NCBI GenBank assembly: GCA_020284085.1 | Contig: JACEVL010000961.1 | Coordinates: forward strand, 62,001 to 126,000 | Length of the DNA stretch: 64,000 nt | Origin: Aporrectodea caliginosa | Lineage: Eukaryota > Annelida > Clitellata > Crassiclitellata > Lumbricidae | Reading direction: 5' to 3' | Part shown: piece by piece, positions 48,890 through 59,099 of the stretch | How the letters are laid out: each line of letters begins with the position of its first letter | How positions within the stretch are numbered: position 1 is the first letter of the stretch | The notes under the pieces: model-generated | The model's database searches: none | The model's input: only the letters and a program-made list of their open reading frames with translations | Told to the model about the DNA's origin: nothing | Made by a program: the position numbers and the translations under genes

Positions 48890-50241
48890 CCGTAAAACGG
48901 GGTTACTTTGGCCCATTTTAAACTTGTTTTTAATAATAAACCGATACTGTGACTGAAAATGGATGACTTAATAATTTTATTAGATGTGCATAGGGTTAAA
49001 GAGAAGATGTAAAAGACAAATATTTTTGGGTAATAATATTTGAACACTTTTTAAAAATCTTTTTGGGTGGGCCAAAGTCACCCCATCGGGTGGGGTGACT
49101 TTGGCCCACAATGGTTTTCCAGTTATTAGACAAAGTGAACCTGTTACTGGGGTGACTTTGGCCCATAGAATGTGTTTTAAAAACATCTAAACTTAAAACT
49201 AATACTTAATGACTACGGTTCCGAGCCGGTAGGCCCCTACTAGTAAAAAACTAGTAAAGGATTAGGACGTTGTGACGATATATTTGCTGAAGATTTCTTC
49301 TGCAACTAAGGTGAAGATTGTTGGTCCACCATGTTTATTGGAGTGTTTGCCATTAAGTTTATTTTTGTTAGAGTAGATCTAGGGATGTTGTAGTGCAAGG
49401 CTGCAAGTTTTTGTGATAATATCAACCTCCACATGTGACTGCTGTCAAACATTCTTCAAAAGTGTCATTACACTGAGCCAAATAACTGCTACTTCCCGGA
49501 ACACGTTTATATACGACCTTGGCATGACTATAAGACGAATTGGTATGCACTGACCAGTCAGAATATCCTAAAAAGTGAAACTTTAGCAATAAATCAATCA
49601 ATTTTCGTTTATTAAAAATAAGTTGACAAGTACGCAACCTACACACTGATAAACTAAGGTCATATTGGATGTCTAAAGATTAGATTAAGGCAATGTTTAG
49701 ATAAAATTAAAACTATAGGCATGATATAGATATTGGACCATTAAATACATCACAAATACATTAATTAATTCTTAAATATAAATTTTCTAAACATCACCAG
49801 CAGTACCCGGTACTTTAGAATGTGGGCCAAAGTCACCCCATACTGTGGGTCAAAGTCACCCCAAAAAGTTTGCTTGCATTTTTAAATTACTTACTGATGA
49901 CATAGTGGAATAAACGGTGCGCCATACACATGCCGTTATAATGTACATTGAAAAGTTATATTATCACCCACGGTATTATTAACGGTATTTCTCACAGAAA
50001 AATAAGTTTGCACATCTTAAAATTTGAACTTTTTATAGACTTATAGACATTTTGAAAAATTTCAACAATTTTACAATTAAATAAAACAAATTTTGTTTAA
50101 ACAATGACTACATGATTACCGATTGTTATTCATAAAACATGTCGAAATAACGTGATAACTACGGAAGGCCAGAGCTTGACAAACTAATTTTTCAATTTGG
50201 GCCAAAGTCACCCCGCGGGCCAAAGTAACCCCGTTTTACGG
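48890..50241. mobile_element. TA-flanked element with GGGGTGACTTTGGCCC repeats
   Basis: Inverted ends CCGTAAAACGGGGTTACTTT and complement, with TA on each side (48888-48889 and 50242-50243). This suggests Tc1/mariner-type TA insertion. The 16-mer GGGGTGACTTTGGCCC or its complement occurs at least eight times, near both ends: at the left end, 49069, 49092, 49149, 49824, 49847, 50199 and 50217. 49069-49107 is a hairpin of two facing copies. 1352 bp, with no transposase motif in its short frames. It sits inside the hAT remnant. Confidence 0.8.
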
Positions 50242-50394
50242 TAGCTCAAATTAATAGTTTTTAAATCAGGTAGTATTTGCAATAGTCCACAACTATTTAC
50301 TATTTTAAATACTATTTGAATAGTTTCCTACAGGTACTATTTACTATTCTATTTGGTAAACGTGTAGTTTAATTATTGGCCCATTGTAGCATTA

Positions 50395-50685
50395 TTATTT
50401 TTCATCAGTCCAACTTCCACTTTGGCATGAAACATTCTCATCAATCCAGCTTCTATTTAGGCAAGAATTCATTTAATCAATTCAGCTTCTCTTTAAGCAG
50501 GAAATATTTTTCATCAATACAACTTCTATTTAATTAAGAATTATTTTTCATTAATCCAGATTCCATTTAAGCAAGATTCTTTTCATCAGTCCCACTTCTA
50601 TTTAAGCAAAATTTATTTTCATCAATCCGACTTCTATTCAGCAAGAATTCTTTTCGTCAATCGAACTTGTATTCGACCAATGCTG
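50395..50685 (+). repeat. ~36-bp minisatellite array
   Basis: About eight diverged units around CTTCTATTTAAGCAAGAATT followed by CTTTTCATCAATCCAA. It is flanked by inverted sequences (GGTAAACGTGTAG at about 50355 and its complement CTACACGTTTACC at about 50731), so the array sits in a fold-back setting. Related arrays are at 52575-52745 and, reversed, at 40780-40975. Confidence 0.85.
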
Positions 50686-50759
50686 AAACCCATGCAATGG
50701 CCAATAATTCACGACACTAAACTAGGCCTACACGTTTACCTTCTATTTAAACAGTCATC

Positions 50760-51239
50760 CTATAACTATTTATCTCATAGGCCTTACTAGGCCACTGTAT
50801 CCAGTCCTATCCCAGTCTCAAAGGGTTTTCAGCTCATGACCTACCGGTACTTGCTTTTTGTTTTAATCGGTGTATCCCAACTGTAACACTTCCTGTAACT
50901 GTAAATCACAAATTTATAGCGATACACACCGAGAAACAAATCAAAGGCGTTCGGGACCTAAGAACGTGTCACAGACTCAAGAGAATGGTTTTCTGGCGCA
51001 ATAAAAGGACACGGGGCAAAGAAAGACCAAGACACCCAAGTCCCATGCAGGTTGCAAGGCAACTTATTGCCGAAAGACGGGACCAACAACAACTACTAAA
51101 CGGTCAATGCCGACAGCAGTGGCAGTTTACGATTGCACTAAATACCATGTCAGATAAACGCTTTCATGGTTTGTTTACTGCATCTAAAGCTACTGACAGC
51201 AGCGCACATTTACAGATGAATAACTGCATTTACAGATGA
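50760..51239. other. Unassigned stretch
   Basis: An 84-codon frame at 50985-51239 (MVFWRNKRTRGKERPRHPSP...) has basic low-complexity composition and no motif. A short tandem of ACAGATGAATAACTGCA lies near 51212-51247. Confidence 0.35.
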
Positions 51240-51545
51240 ATAACTGCAAGAAATGCGTCTCACCTCGGAGATCGATCACAAACGACAAATCCAGTCGCTA
51301 ACTGGACACCGGTCAGTAGCATCTCTCGACCGACCGACCACTGGTCACTCACCGCAGCCATCGGTCAAGCATCCGCAGCCACCAACACCATCACCATCAC
51401 CACCATCATCATCACCACTACAAGCAGCGCCATTAAGAGCAGACGACGCTGAATGCGCCACCTGGCGATTAACGCTATTCATTTCAAACCCTTCTAGCGA
51501 ATCAAAACGTGCTCACTTTCGCACAGTTTTGACGACCTGTTCTTT
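51240..51545. other. GC-richer, CpG-containing island
   Basis: Contains GACCGACCGACCACTGGTC and a CACCATCAC run. The plus-strand 98-codon frame (51253-51549) is Pro/Ser-rich without a recognised domain. It lies about 6 kb upstream of the large minus-strand exon and could be that gene's promoter or first exon, but there is no direct evidence. Confidence 0.3.
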
Positions 51546-51611
51546 TTAGTTTTCGTTCTGATTTAAACTTAATTTCTTTTCACTGTGGGATTTTTCACTC
51601 GTGGCAACTTA

Positions 51612-52047
51612 GGGGCCGTCCATAAAGTACGTCACGCTATTTTTGACCATTTTTACCCCCCCTCCCCCTGTCACAAACTGTCACAAAACTCGGACCCCCC
51701 TAAAGTACGTCACACTTTCCGAAAGCAAGGCTAATACATAAACAAGGCTTCGCAACAGCATTATTACTAGCGCTCCTAGCTAGAGGAATCGTGAAAAACA
51801 CATTCAGGAGATATGCATTTCATGCTATTTTGACATAAAACAAATTAAAATGTTTGAGAAAATTTTTGAAAATTATTTTTAAAGCTATGAAATTCTACTA
51901 AAAAAATAAAAATAAATTATAAATAAAATAAAAAAAAATAAATGTGTGACATCACACATGGCCTGACCCCCTCCCCCTGTCACAAACTGTCACACTTTCT
52001 TAAATCCCCCCTTCCCCTGGAGCGTGACGTACTTTATGGACGGCCCC
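51612..52047. mobile_element. MITE with GGGGCCGTCCATAAAG ends, TSD TTA (copy 1)
   Basis: Perfect terminal inverted repeats of about 25 bp (GGGGCCGTCCATAAAGTACG and complement), flanked by TTA at 51609-51611 and 52048-52050. A 3-bp TTA duplication suggests PIF/Harbinger or Zator. CCCCTCCCCCTGTCACAAAC lies inside each end. No coding. Related copies are at 59718-60173 and 63460-63782. Confidence 0.9.
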
Positions 52048-52574
52048 TTATCGCGATATAAATATTATGCGAAACAATTCCGCAACTCTTGGAAATTTGA
52101 CCAGAGCCGTTTTAAGGAGTTTGGGCCCTAGGCACAAAACTTAACCTTAAACATAACCCGATTTCGCCTCAATCTCTCAGTCTAAGATAGACAGTATTGT
52201 TTTAATGCATTGAATGTGTATAATAATTATGTGTCATTTTGTAAAATTTATTAATATAGTAGGCCTACTAAACTGCTAAAACACCTGACACAGCAATCTT
52301 TTTTATACTGCAAGTGTAAAATAAAAGTTTAGCTTAACATACGTTAAAATTCTTATTGTTAATTTTTTATACAAATTGAAAGTGAGATTGTAATGAGTAG
52401 ATCTAAATGTTTGCTATACATTATGAATTGTCAGGGCATTTTATGACAAAAGTCGCTTTCATGATATGCTATGAACAAAATATAACATCATCGTAATTCA
52501 AGGACTCCAACATATTTGATTGGGTAATCTTGACTTTTAGCGTCGGCAATTAATTTGCAAGTGTGAACAAATTC

Positions 52575-52745
52575 TATATCGCTTCGTCTTCAGCAAAGAA
52601 TTATTTTCATCAATCCAACTTCTGTTTAAGCAATGATTATTTTAATCAATCCAGCCTTTATTTATGCAAGAATTCTTTTCATCAATCCTGGTTCTACTTA
52701 AGCAAGAATTAATGTCATTCAACTTCCAATCCAACTTCCATCTTA
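52575..52745 (+). repeat. ~36-bp minisatellite, second array
   Basis: Four to five units of CATCAATCCAACTTCTGTTT and AAGCAAGAATTCTTTTCATC, like the array at 50395. It lies inside the hAT element. Confidence 0.8.
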
Positions 52746-52817
52746 AATTGAGAAATGCAAAAAATACAGAAATTAATTTCCGACGCTAAAAGCGAAGATT
52801 ACCTCTGATTCTATGCT

Positions 52818-52994
52818 CAGGGACGTAACCAGCGTTGGGCTTGGGGGGGCTTAACCCCCACCCAAACGAAGCTGAAGCCTCCTCAAAATGAATCAAGCCC
52901 CCGGCTCCACTATGGGCTCAGGCTACCGCACTCGCCATGTTCAAGGCTTAAAGCCCCCTCCCCACCCCAAATGAAGGTCCTAGTCACGTCACTG
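52818..52994. mobile_element. hAT MITE, 177 bp, nested, TSD TCTATGCT
   Basis: Ends CAGGGACGTAACCAGC and CCTAGTCACGTCACTG with exact duplication TCTATGCT at 52810-52817 and 52995-53002. The inside has GGGGGGGCTTAACCCCCACC. It is inserted in the larger hAT element. Confidence 0.92.
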
Positions 52995-53356
52995 TCTATG
53001 CTCACGAGAGACAGGCAGTTTGACCGTTCTTGCACCATACGGCTGCGAAATAACGTTAATAGCCTGCATTGGAGGTGGAAATGAATTGACAAGAGCAGTT
53101 TTTGATTGTGTTCAGTTAAATAAGATTGCCAATAAATATATTCAACTACAAAATTTAATGCAAACGTTTGCTTAAAAGTGTGTTATTATTCTTTCTTTGC
53201 AGAATTGTTAGAACTTATACTATTGATCAGTAATATTACCTTATTGTTATTACGTGGTCGCGATGTAGTTTTTGTTTTTTTGGGTCGCCGCGGGGCCCCC
53301 TGGTGAGCGGGGCCCCAGGCACGTGCCTCGCGTGCCTAGGCCTTAAAACGGCACTG

Positions 53357-53719
53357 AATTTGACAAGTTATCGGACATTCGGCAAATTTTCGGTTGTTTG
53401 TTTCACCTGTTACTTATAGGGCCTAGGGCCTAGACCTAGGCTTATAATTATTAATTGCTGTTCACAGTTCACGCACCATCATCTGCCACAGGCTCATCCT
53501 CAAGGCTTTCCACACAAAATCAAGAATTCATATCCTGACCCATCTGATTTTCCACCATCCATGATCCACTGCTTCCAGTAGGCCTATTCCTTGATCTAAG
53601 CGAAACCCGACTTAGCAGCTCCTCTGCATCCTCTTATTCCTCTAAGCATGGTTTCAACCTCTGACAATGCGAAACCAAAGCGGGTTTTTGTGATTAATTA
53701 TGTCATTATTCTAGTTCGA
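53357..53719. other. Unassigned stretch rich in AGGCCTA
   Basis: Several CCTAGGCCT/AGGGCCTAG motifs between 53420 and 53580. No gene recognised. Confidence 0.4.
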
Positions 53720-53796
53720 CTGTTCAATAGTGTAGCGCGGTTAGCGTGCTAGACTGTCAGTCGAGAGGTCGGGGTTCAAATCCCCGCTAGGACAGA
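53720..53796 (+). tRNA. tRNA-Asp(GTC)-like sequence, probably a SINE head
   Basis: An anticodon loop CTGTCAG gives anticodon GTC. A perfect T arm (CGGGGTTCAAATCCCCG) holds the B box GGTTCAAATCC at 53773-53783, and there is an A-box-like TAGTGTAGCGCGGTTA. The acceptor stem pairs poorly unless two extra bases are allowed, and the D stem is mostly G-U. Repeated-type sequence follows it. A SINE head or pseudogene is more likely than a working tRNA gene. Confidence 0.55.
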
Positions 53797-53978
53797 AATT
53801 TGGTTCAAGATTTCTGCTCCGCGTGCGCACCCTATAGCCAACTCAGCTATAATGAGTAGCCTACACTGACCGTACACTGTCGGTGGAAGATGAGACGGCG
53901 AGGGAGAGGACTGGCCACCCAACCTCACATGCCGAGGCTAAGAAAATGACGTCGCTAACGCTTCATACCCGTGGCTGG

Positions 53979-54157
53979 CTGCCTCAGGGCTGGCTTAAGG
54001 GGCTGCTCTTCTTCATCTCTTCTAGGCCCCTATTTTCTTATTCTAGCATGAAACCACAACTGCAGAAAAGTATCTCAAGGTCCGACAGACTTTGATGTAG
54101 GCTATTAAGTGTGGCCATGCATTTTTCTGCCTTCCAGCCGAGATATTCTTCAACAAG
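53979..54157 (+). repeat. Repeat C, copy 1 (~175 bp)
   Basis: From CTGCCTCAGGGCTGGCTTAA to GCCGAGATATTCTTCAACAA; matches 54823-54992 in direct orientation with high identity. It lies immediately downstream of the tRNA-like head, so it may be the body of that SINE. Confidence 0.85.
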
Positions 54158-54231
54158 GGCCCAGGACTAGAAGCGCTATTGCTAGAATTTAAACGAATAA
54201 GTTACTTTATTTTACATGCTTTTATTTTTAC

Positions 54232-54525
54232 TGGGAGCGATAGATGAATGGTAACATCAAGTAGGAAGCGGGTTCGAGACTCGCTACCCTCCTGTGGTCA
54301 ACTCAGCCTGTCATTTCGACTCATTTGCTAGGTGTTGTTGGTAAAATGAGCAGTAGGACGCGATAGGCGCCTTGCATTGCTGCCATACAGTTAAATTCGA
54401 ATCCTGTAATAACTTGTAATCAATGTCCTTTTATGCTATGAAATTGTAATCATATTGCGTTGGCTCTACTTTGTCAGTTTGAATTAATTAAAGAAGAATA
54501 TTATTATTCAGAATATTATTATTCA
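54232..54525 (+). mobile_element. tRNA-derived SINE, family B
   Basis: Head with GATAGATGAATGGTAACATC and B-box-like GGGTTCGAGACTC. Body with GGTAAAATGAGCAGTAGGAC and GGCGCCTTGCATTGCTGCCA, and an A/T-rich tail (ATTATTATTCAG). The best-preserved family B copy in the window. Confidence 0.88.
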
Positions 54526-54731
54526 GCGTCGAGCCTTTTCGGTTGTTGGCCCCTCCACTTGGAATGGGCTGTCGCTTGCGTTACGCTTACTGCCCCGGAA
54601 TGATTTGCCTGCTTTCTACCAACTTCTAAAGTCCTTTCTGTTTGGCCGTGGCTGGGCTGGGAGCGCCTCTGAGTAGGTTTCTTGAAGAGGCGCTATATAA
54701 ATATCCGGAATGAATGAATGAATGAATGAAT
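54526..54731 (+). mobile_element. L2-like LINE C-terminus and 3' end
   Basis: Starts in the RT C-terminus: RAFSVVGPSTWNGLSLALRL, then FYQLLKSFLFGRGWAGSASE and a stop. Then GGGAGCGCCTCTGAGTAGG, GAGGCGCTATATAAATA and a (GAAT)n tail. Its 3' end is the closest match to the tails of SINE family A. Confidence 0.87.
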
Positions 54732-54822
54732 TATTACTTTTGGAATGCGCAATTTAAGAAGTTCAAGGAGAACATACATGGGCCTATGGGGCTTATGGGC
54801 CTACATATAGAAGAATCTATAG

Positions 54823-54992
54823 CTGCCTAAGGGCTGGCTTAAGGGGCTGCTCTTCTTCTTCTCTTCTATTTTCTTATTCTAGCATGAAACCACAACTACA
54901 GAAAAGTATCTCAAGATCCGACAGACTTCGATGTAGGTTATTGTGGCCATGCATTTTTCTGCCTTCCAGCCGAAATATTATTCTTCAACAAG
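54823..54992 (+). repeat. Repeat C, copy 2 (~170 bp)
   Basis: CTGCCTAAGGGCTGGCTTAA to CCGAAATATTATTCTTCAAC; direct repeat of 53979-54157 without the tRNA-like head. Confidence 0.85.
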
Positions 54993-55348
54993 CGTTATGT
55001 CTGTTTTAACGCAATAAACGAATGTGATGATGATAAAGCATACATACATACTAGTGTGGTCCAAAAAACTTTTTTCTCGAAAGTTCAAGATTAGAACCCA
55101 CCATTGCAGTCCATCTATTAAAAAACTAACATAGCCTACTGAAAGTTTGAGCAAAATTGAACCATATTTAGGGGTTGCGCAAGCCACCCAAAGTTATGCT
55201 AAGTAGGCTATAGCCTACTTGAATTCAGCACTGCGCCTTGATGGCAAACAAACATCAGTACAAAGGCATGACAATGTAGGCCTATTCACCGTTTCAGGGT
55301 TTAAAGTCTGTGATTAAATTTAGCATTTTGGTAGGCAAAATGCTAGTT

Positions 55349-57463
55349 TTAAAGGGAAAACGTCAGAAATATTTTAAATTGTCTTAATTGAGTGGTCGTT
55401 TCAGCACTGACAGCGGCACTATCCAAACTTGACAGCAATGTGTTCTTGTTTGAGTCAGAAAATTGATTGCGATGCGCATCAACAACTTGAAGCCAATACT
55501 GTTTCTGATGTTCGTCATTTGTCAGGATTGAGTTGTATTCATGGATTAGCTTTACACATCTCTCTGCGGTGTCGTTGACTACTTTGAGTGCCATGACGAC
55601 TGCCTGTGATTCAAGATAATCTTCATTTTCATTCCAGCTTTCGGGTGGAATGCTGTAGTGGTGACCTGACGAATTTCTTGCTTTCTGTATTCAGTCAATT
55701 GCAGAAGCCGAGACAGGACAGGAAGTTTGAAACTATGCTTGGATTTACACATCACAGACAAATGGAAGGAAATTGAAAATACCTCTGTCATCAACTGGCT
55801 TCAGTTTGAAAGAGATCGAAACATTTTACTGATCGAAACATCCACATCTTGAATGAATAAAACTCCGGCCAGGCGCTATACAGTGAATTCTTTGAGTTGG
55901 GCTCTTCCAAAAAATGACTACTAATTGAAGAAGCTCGTTATAATCATCTCTTTGATGATTGGCCGCCAGCTTTGTTTCAGCAAAAGCAACAACTCGCTCC
56001 CCGAAATCAGTAATCCACTGATGTCTCTAATCTACTCGAGTCATTTCGACGCCAATGGTCAAGAAAACGGTGAAGTATTAGAATATCTGCATTCTGTACC
56101 AGTTGAGGAAACAATTTTCACGACACTGAATGCCTTTTCAGCAGCAATTAACATCACTTAGTGACGACCTGCTATAGATGAAGCAAGTTCCGATAAGTCC
56201 CTTTTCTATCAGAGTTCACGTCCCAGCTTTCTGTCTAGTATTGCTCGATGTGGTGTCAAAGCACATATCCCCTTAATCTTCCTTCTCAGGTACCAGTCAT
56301 CTGTGTAGATGATCACGGCGCTTGCATCAGCTTCTCCAGTGCCTGATCGAGTTAATCTTCGGGAACGCTATTTTGCCATTTTTATGAGTTTATGATCCGA
56401 AATAGGAATATCTCAAAAACCAAAAACCAAAAAACCAAAAACCCACAAAAAAACAAAAAAACACAAAAAAACACAACTTTTTAGTTTGAAAAAGTTTGGT
56501 TTTTTGCACCTCTGGTTCCAATGCCAGACACAATCATAAGCAGCCGATCTATACCTTCTCGCAGCCAGTGATGTCGGGCAACAGCATACCACTGGGGCGC
56601 GGTGGTGTAGGGGTATGTTCGGTGCCTTGCAGCTGGAGGGTTGCGGGTTCGAATCAACCTCAAAGCCGCCGCGTAGGGACCCTGGGCAAGTCCTTCACTC
56701 GCAATTGCTCATGCTCTTCGGCGTGAAACTCCGATTCAGCGTCCGCGCAGTAGTCGGGAGCGCCTCTGAATGGGCAATCTGGTAGGGGCGCTATAACAAG
56801 TGTTCAAATACAAATACAATACAGTATACCGTCTCAATGAACAACCATTGCACAATCTGGAGAGAATTCATTTTGCTTATAGTAACACGCTCTTCTTGAC
56901 AAAATCTTCAAGCTCGGCGAATAGAACTGCGCGGCTGCGCCACATAATTATGCGAGTCCCGAACTTCATGACCTAGAGATTGAACAGTTGCAGCCAATAG
57001 ATGTGGATGTGTTGCTGCCATGCTAGTGACTTTTGTTTGATCCACAGCTGCAGCTTCCTGCTTAGTCACAGAGGCTCTCTTGCTGAGCTGTGTTACAGTA
57101 GATGATGATTGTTGTTTTTTCATCCTCTTTTATAGACTACCACAACATGTGTAACAGTAAATTACTGTAACTGCCTTCCTCAGGTGTTTCCTTATCACTG
57201 CTGCTCGACTCCAGATCGTACTGTACGTGCTTGTTAAAACTTCCATATAATTCTTTAATCTCTCACGCTGCTCTTATGTAGGTCTTTACTTTAATAAATT
57301 TCTTTTCCATTTTATGAATCAAGGCTCTCTCCTCTCCTGCCATATAACCCCTTTGACCTTCTCTCTGAGCTACTTGGAAAGCCCAGTCTTCTGGAATCTT
57401 GATGAGACTTTGAGTGCCCATCGAAGAGCAAAATGACACAAGGTGAGTGAAACTTCTAATCAC
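55349..57463 (-). pseudogene. Degraded transposase-like gene of the 2.56-kb element
   Basis: Minus-strand pieces in order: SLIKIPEDWAFQVAQREGQ (near 57400); VPEDLTRSGTGEADASAVI and, in another frame, MCFDTTSSNTRQKAGT (about 56380-56200); RDDYNELLQLVVIFW; APGRSFIHSRCG; and VVNDTAERCVKLIHEYNSIL with DEHQKQYWLQVVDAHRNQF (55594-55349). This order matches a widespread group of uncharacterised animal transposase-like proteins with an FDTT..NTG motif. The Asp in FDTT may be catalytic, but that is inference. Many frameshifts plus the SINE insertion make it non-functional. Confidence 0.7.
56591..56820 (+). mobile_element. tRNA-derived SINE, family A, nested
   Basis: Head with GGTGGTGTAGGGGTATG and B box GGGTTCGAATC, body CCTGGGCAAGTCCTTCACTC, 3' end GGGAGCGCCTCTGAATGG and GGGGCGCTATAACAAG, tail AAATACAAATACAAT. 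Near-identical 10-bp flanks ACAGCATACC (56581-56590) and ACAGTATACC (56821-56830) look like a target-site duplication. It interrupts the transposase-like gene. Confidence 0.9.
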
Positions 57464-57806
57464 TTGCGCAACCCCTAAATATTCTCAACTTTAGATGAAA
57501 TTGCACCTGAATTATTTTTTTATATAGTGGACTCCGTTGGCACCTTCTAATAATTAAAAACTTAAAAACTGAAACTTTATTTTTTTACCATGTAGTCGTG
57601 GACCACTCTAATACATACTTGCTTGCTTGCTTACTTACTTACTAATAAATAATCTTCTCAATACGAGTCGTCATTTTGCGTCGTCATGGTAACGTTTTGT
57701 TAAGCGATGACGACATCATTATGCCTTTTGTCTTACGTCATCTTTCGATAGACGTTGTCATGGTGCAGTGCAACATTCTCAGTATTTTCGTGAACTTCGA
57801 AGACAG

Positions 57807-57973
57807 TAGACCAAAGATTTTCACTTATTAAATTTTTCCTTATTATGGACAGGCAGACAAGCAGAGTAACCCCAGAAAAACTGATGACAAGCTAAATTTT
57901 TTGTGCACGGTGGTAGGCTAGCGCACCAATAAATCACCGCCAAAAATTTTAATAAGTGAAATTTTTTGGTCTA
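57807..57973. mobile_element. Small TA-flanked MITE
   Basis: Inverted ends GACCAAAGATTTTCACTTAT and the complement of ATAAGTGAAATTTTTTGGTC, each next to TA. About 165 bp, non-coding. A Tc1/mariner-type TSD is likely, but TA is too short to be proof. Confidence 0.65.
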
Positions 57974-58317
57974 CGCTCTATATTCTTCGAATGATCAAGA
58001 ATTTCAAGACGGTCAACGTTTTCAGCAACAGCAGACAGCAAGAAAACAGCACAACGAATTAACAGACTGAATGGGACCACAGACGCGAAGATTCGAGTAA
58101 GAAATTTCCTTTTTTCTTTGCATTAATTAAGAAATAGATTATTCGTCGTACCACTAAATTGTTCGATGGTTCATTTAAAGTATATTAATCAACAAAACTA
58201 ATGGACAAGTAACATCAGAACATGGTTAAAATTTAGTTTAGCCTAGATCTAATAAAAGTAAAGACCAACGACAGATAGTAGCATTGCAGCCAAACAAATC
58301 AGGTCATGTCTGTAACA

Positions 58318-58319
<2 letters not shown>
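57974..58319. other. Unassigned stretch
   Basis: No gene or repeat recognised. Confidence 0.4.
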
Positions 58320-58396
<77 letters not shown>

Positions 58397-58720
58397 CCTA
58401 GCCTAGGCCTATATATATCGCTTCTTAAGAGCCTCTCAGAGGCGCTGTGTACGTAGCTATCAAGCTGCTTCAAGCAGATGGAAAAAGGTGTGTTTTTAAT
58501 GTTCGAGAAACTGCAGTGCGATTAGAAATAAGTGGAACTGAGCGAATTCAGTAGGCAAATTGTTCCATAACGATGGTCCAACGATAGAGAAGCCCCGACG
58601 ACCGACGTGTAGGTAGCCTATCGAGGTGCGGGACCGTGGAACAACGATCATTCCGCATCGCAGAACGAAGCATCCGGCAATCCGGTAAGGATTGCATTGT
58701 ATGATGGTAAATATCCATCA
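58320..58720 (-). mobile_element. L2-like LINE 3' end with (TA)n tail
   Basis: On the minus strand: RGFSIVGPSLWNNLPTEFAQ (RT C-terminus), then CAGCGCCTCTGAGAGGCTC, AAGAAGCGATATATATAGG and a 75-bp (TA)n run at 58320-58394 that looks like an expanded LINE tail. 5' truncated. Confidence 0.82.
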
Positions 58721-59099
58721 TGGGCACTCACCCCGAACTATTTCAATGACTCTACAGATCGTTATCAGAGTGTCGACTTGTTCATTTTCTGTGACATTTT
58801 CGGGGCCTAAAGTTGCGGACCCTGTGCGACCGCACGGTACGCAACCCCACTGCTTGGTATCTGCATCACTGATAGCCTACCCCGGCACTCGTAGAAGTAG
58901 GCTACCCTAAACAAATACACTGCTGTTATCGACCCTCTGCCTACACGAGAATTGCCGGGGGGTTGGGAGGTTCAACCCCTTAGTATTTCTTAGGCTCCCA
59001 TAGTAAAGTCTACATTTCACACATAAATCAATGTCTAACCCTCCAGTTATTTTTTTACAATTCCCATACTGCCTGCCTATCGATTCTGTTTTGATTAAG
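58721..59099. other. Unassigned stretch
   Basis: GCCGGGGGGTTGGGAGGTTC near 58954 resembles the inside of the 52818-type MITE, but no ends could be found. Confidence 0.35.

Larger units (their letters stand above)
47744..50370 (+). mobile_element. Composite hAT element remnant with a nested insertion
   Basis: The left end CAGTGTTGGTACTATTTAAA is hAT-like and is followed by repeats of ACTATTTA and TAAATAGT. The same type of repeats returns at 50240-50360, after the nested TA-flanked element. Between them is a hAT transposase relic. No exact right end or TSD was found, so the right boundary is approximate. Confidence 0.55.
52102..53356. mobile_element. hAT element, 1255 bp with nested MITE, TSD AATTTGAC
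   Basis: Ends CAGAGCCGTTTTAAGGAG and CCTTAAAACGGCACTG, with exact duplication AATTTGAC at 52094-52101 and 53357-53364. Just inside the ends are TTTGGGCCCTAGGCAC and GGGGCCCCAGGCACGTGCCT. No transposase motif was seen. It contains the minisatellite at 52575 and the MITE at 52818, so it is older than that MITE. Confidence 0.92.
55052..57610 (-). mobile_element. 2.56-kb hAT-like element with both ends, TSD ATACATAC
   Basis: The terminal inverted repeats extend about 140 bp: TAGTGTGGTCCAAAAAAC with GGGGTTGCGCAAGC further in on the left, and the complement (CACTTGCGCAACCCCTAAAT ... TGGACCACTCTA) on the right. The exact duplication ATACATAC lies at 55044-55051 and 57611-57618. The length suits a full element. 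The interior carries a broken transposase-like gene on the minus strand and a nested SINE. Confidence 0.92.

Noticed and set aside
50395..50685. CRISPR-like regularly spaced repeat
   Set aside because: The units abut as a diverged minisatellite without unique spacers, and the DNA is clearly from an animal.
51253..51549. 98-codon Pro/Ser-rich frame as a gene
   Set aside because: No domain, no splice evidence, and a CACCAT microsatellite explains much of it; the interval is noted only as a GC-richer patch.
53720..53796. Functional tRNA-Asp gene
   Set aside because: The T arm and anticodon loop are good, but acceptor and D stems pair poorly and repeat-like sequence follows directly; kept only as a tRNA-like sequence.
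56400..56510. CCAAAAA-rich repeat ending GCACCTCTG as a hAT end
   Set aside because: It has a hAT-like terminus, but no matching left end or TSD was found, and it lies inside the 2.56-kb element.
58249..58473. Tyr/Ile-repeat open frame
   Set aside because: It is the (TA)n run at the LINE tail read as codons; the same applies to 8852-9061.
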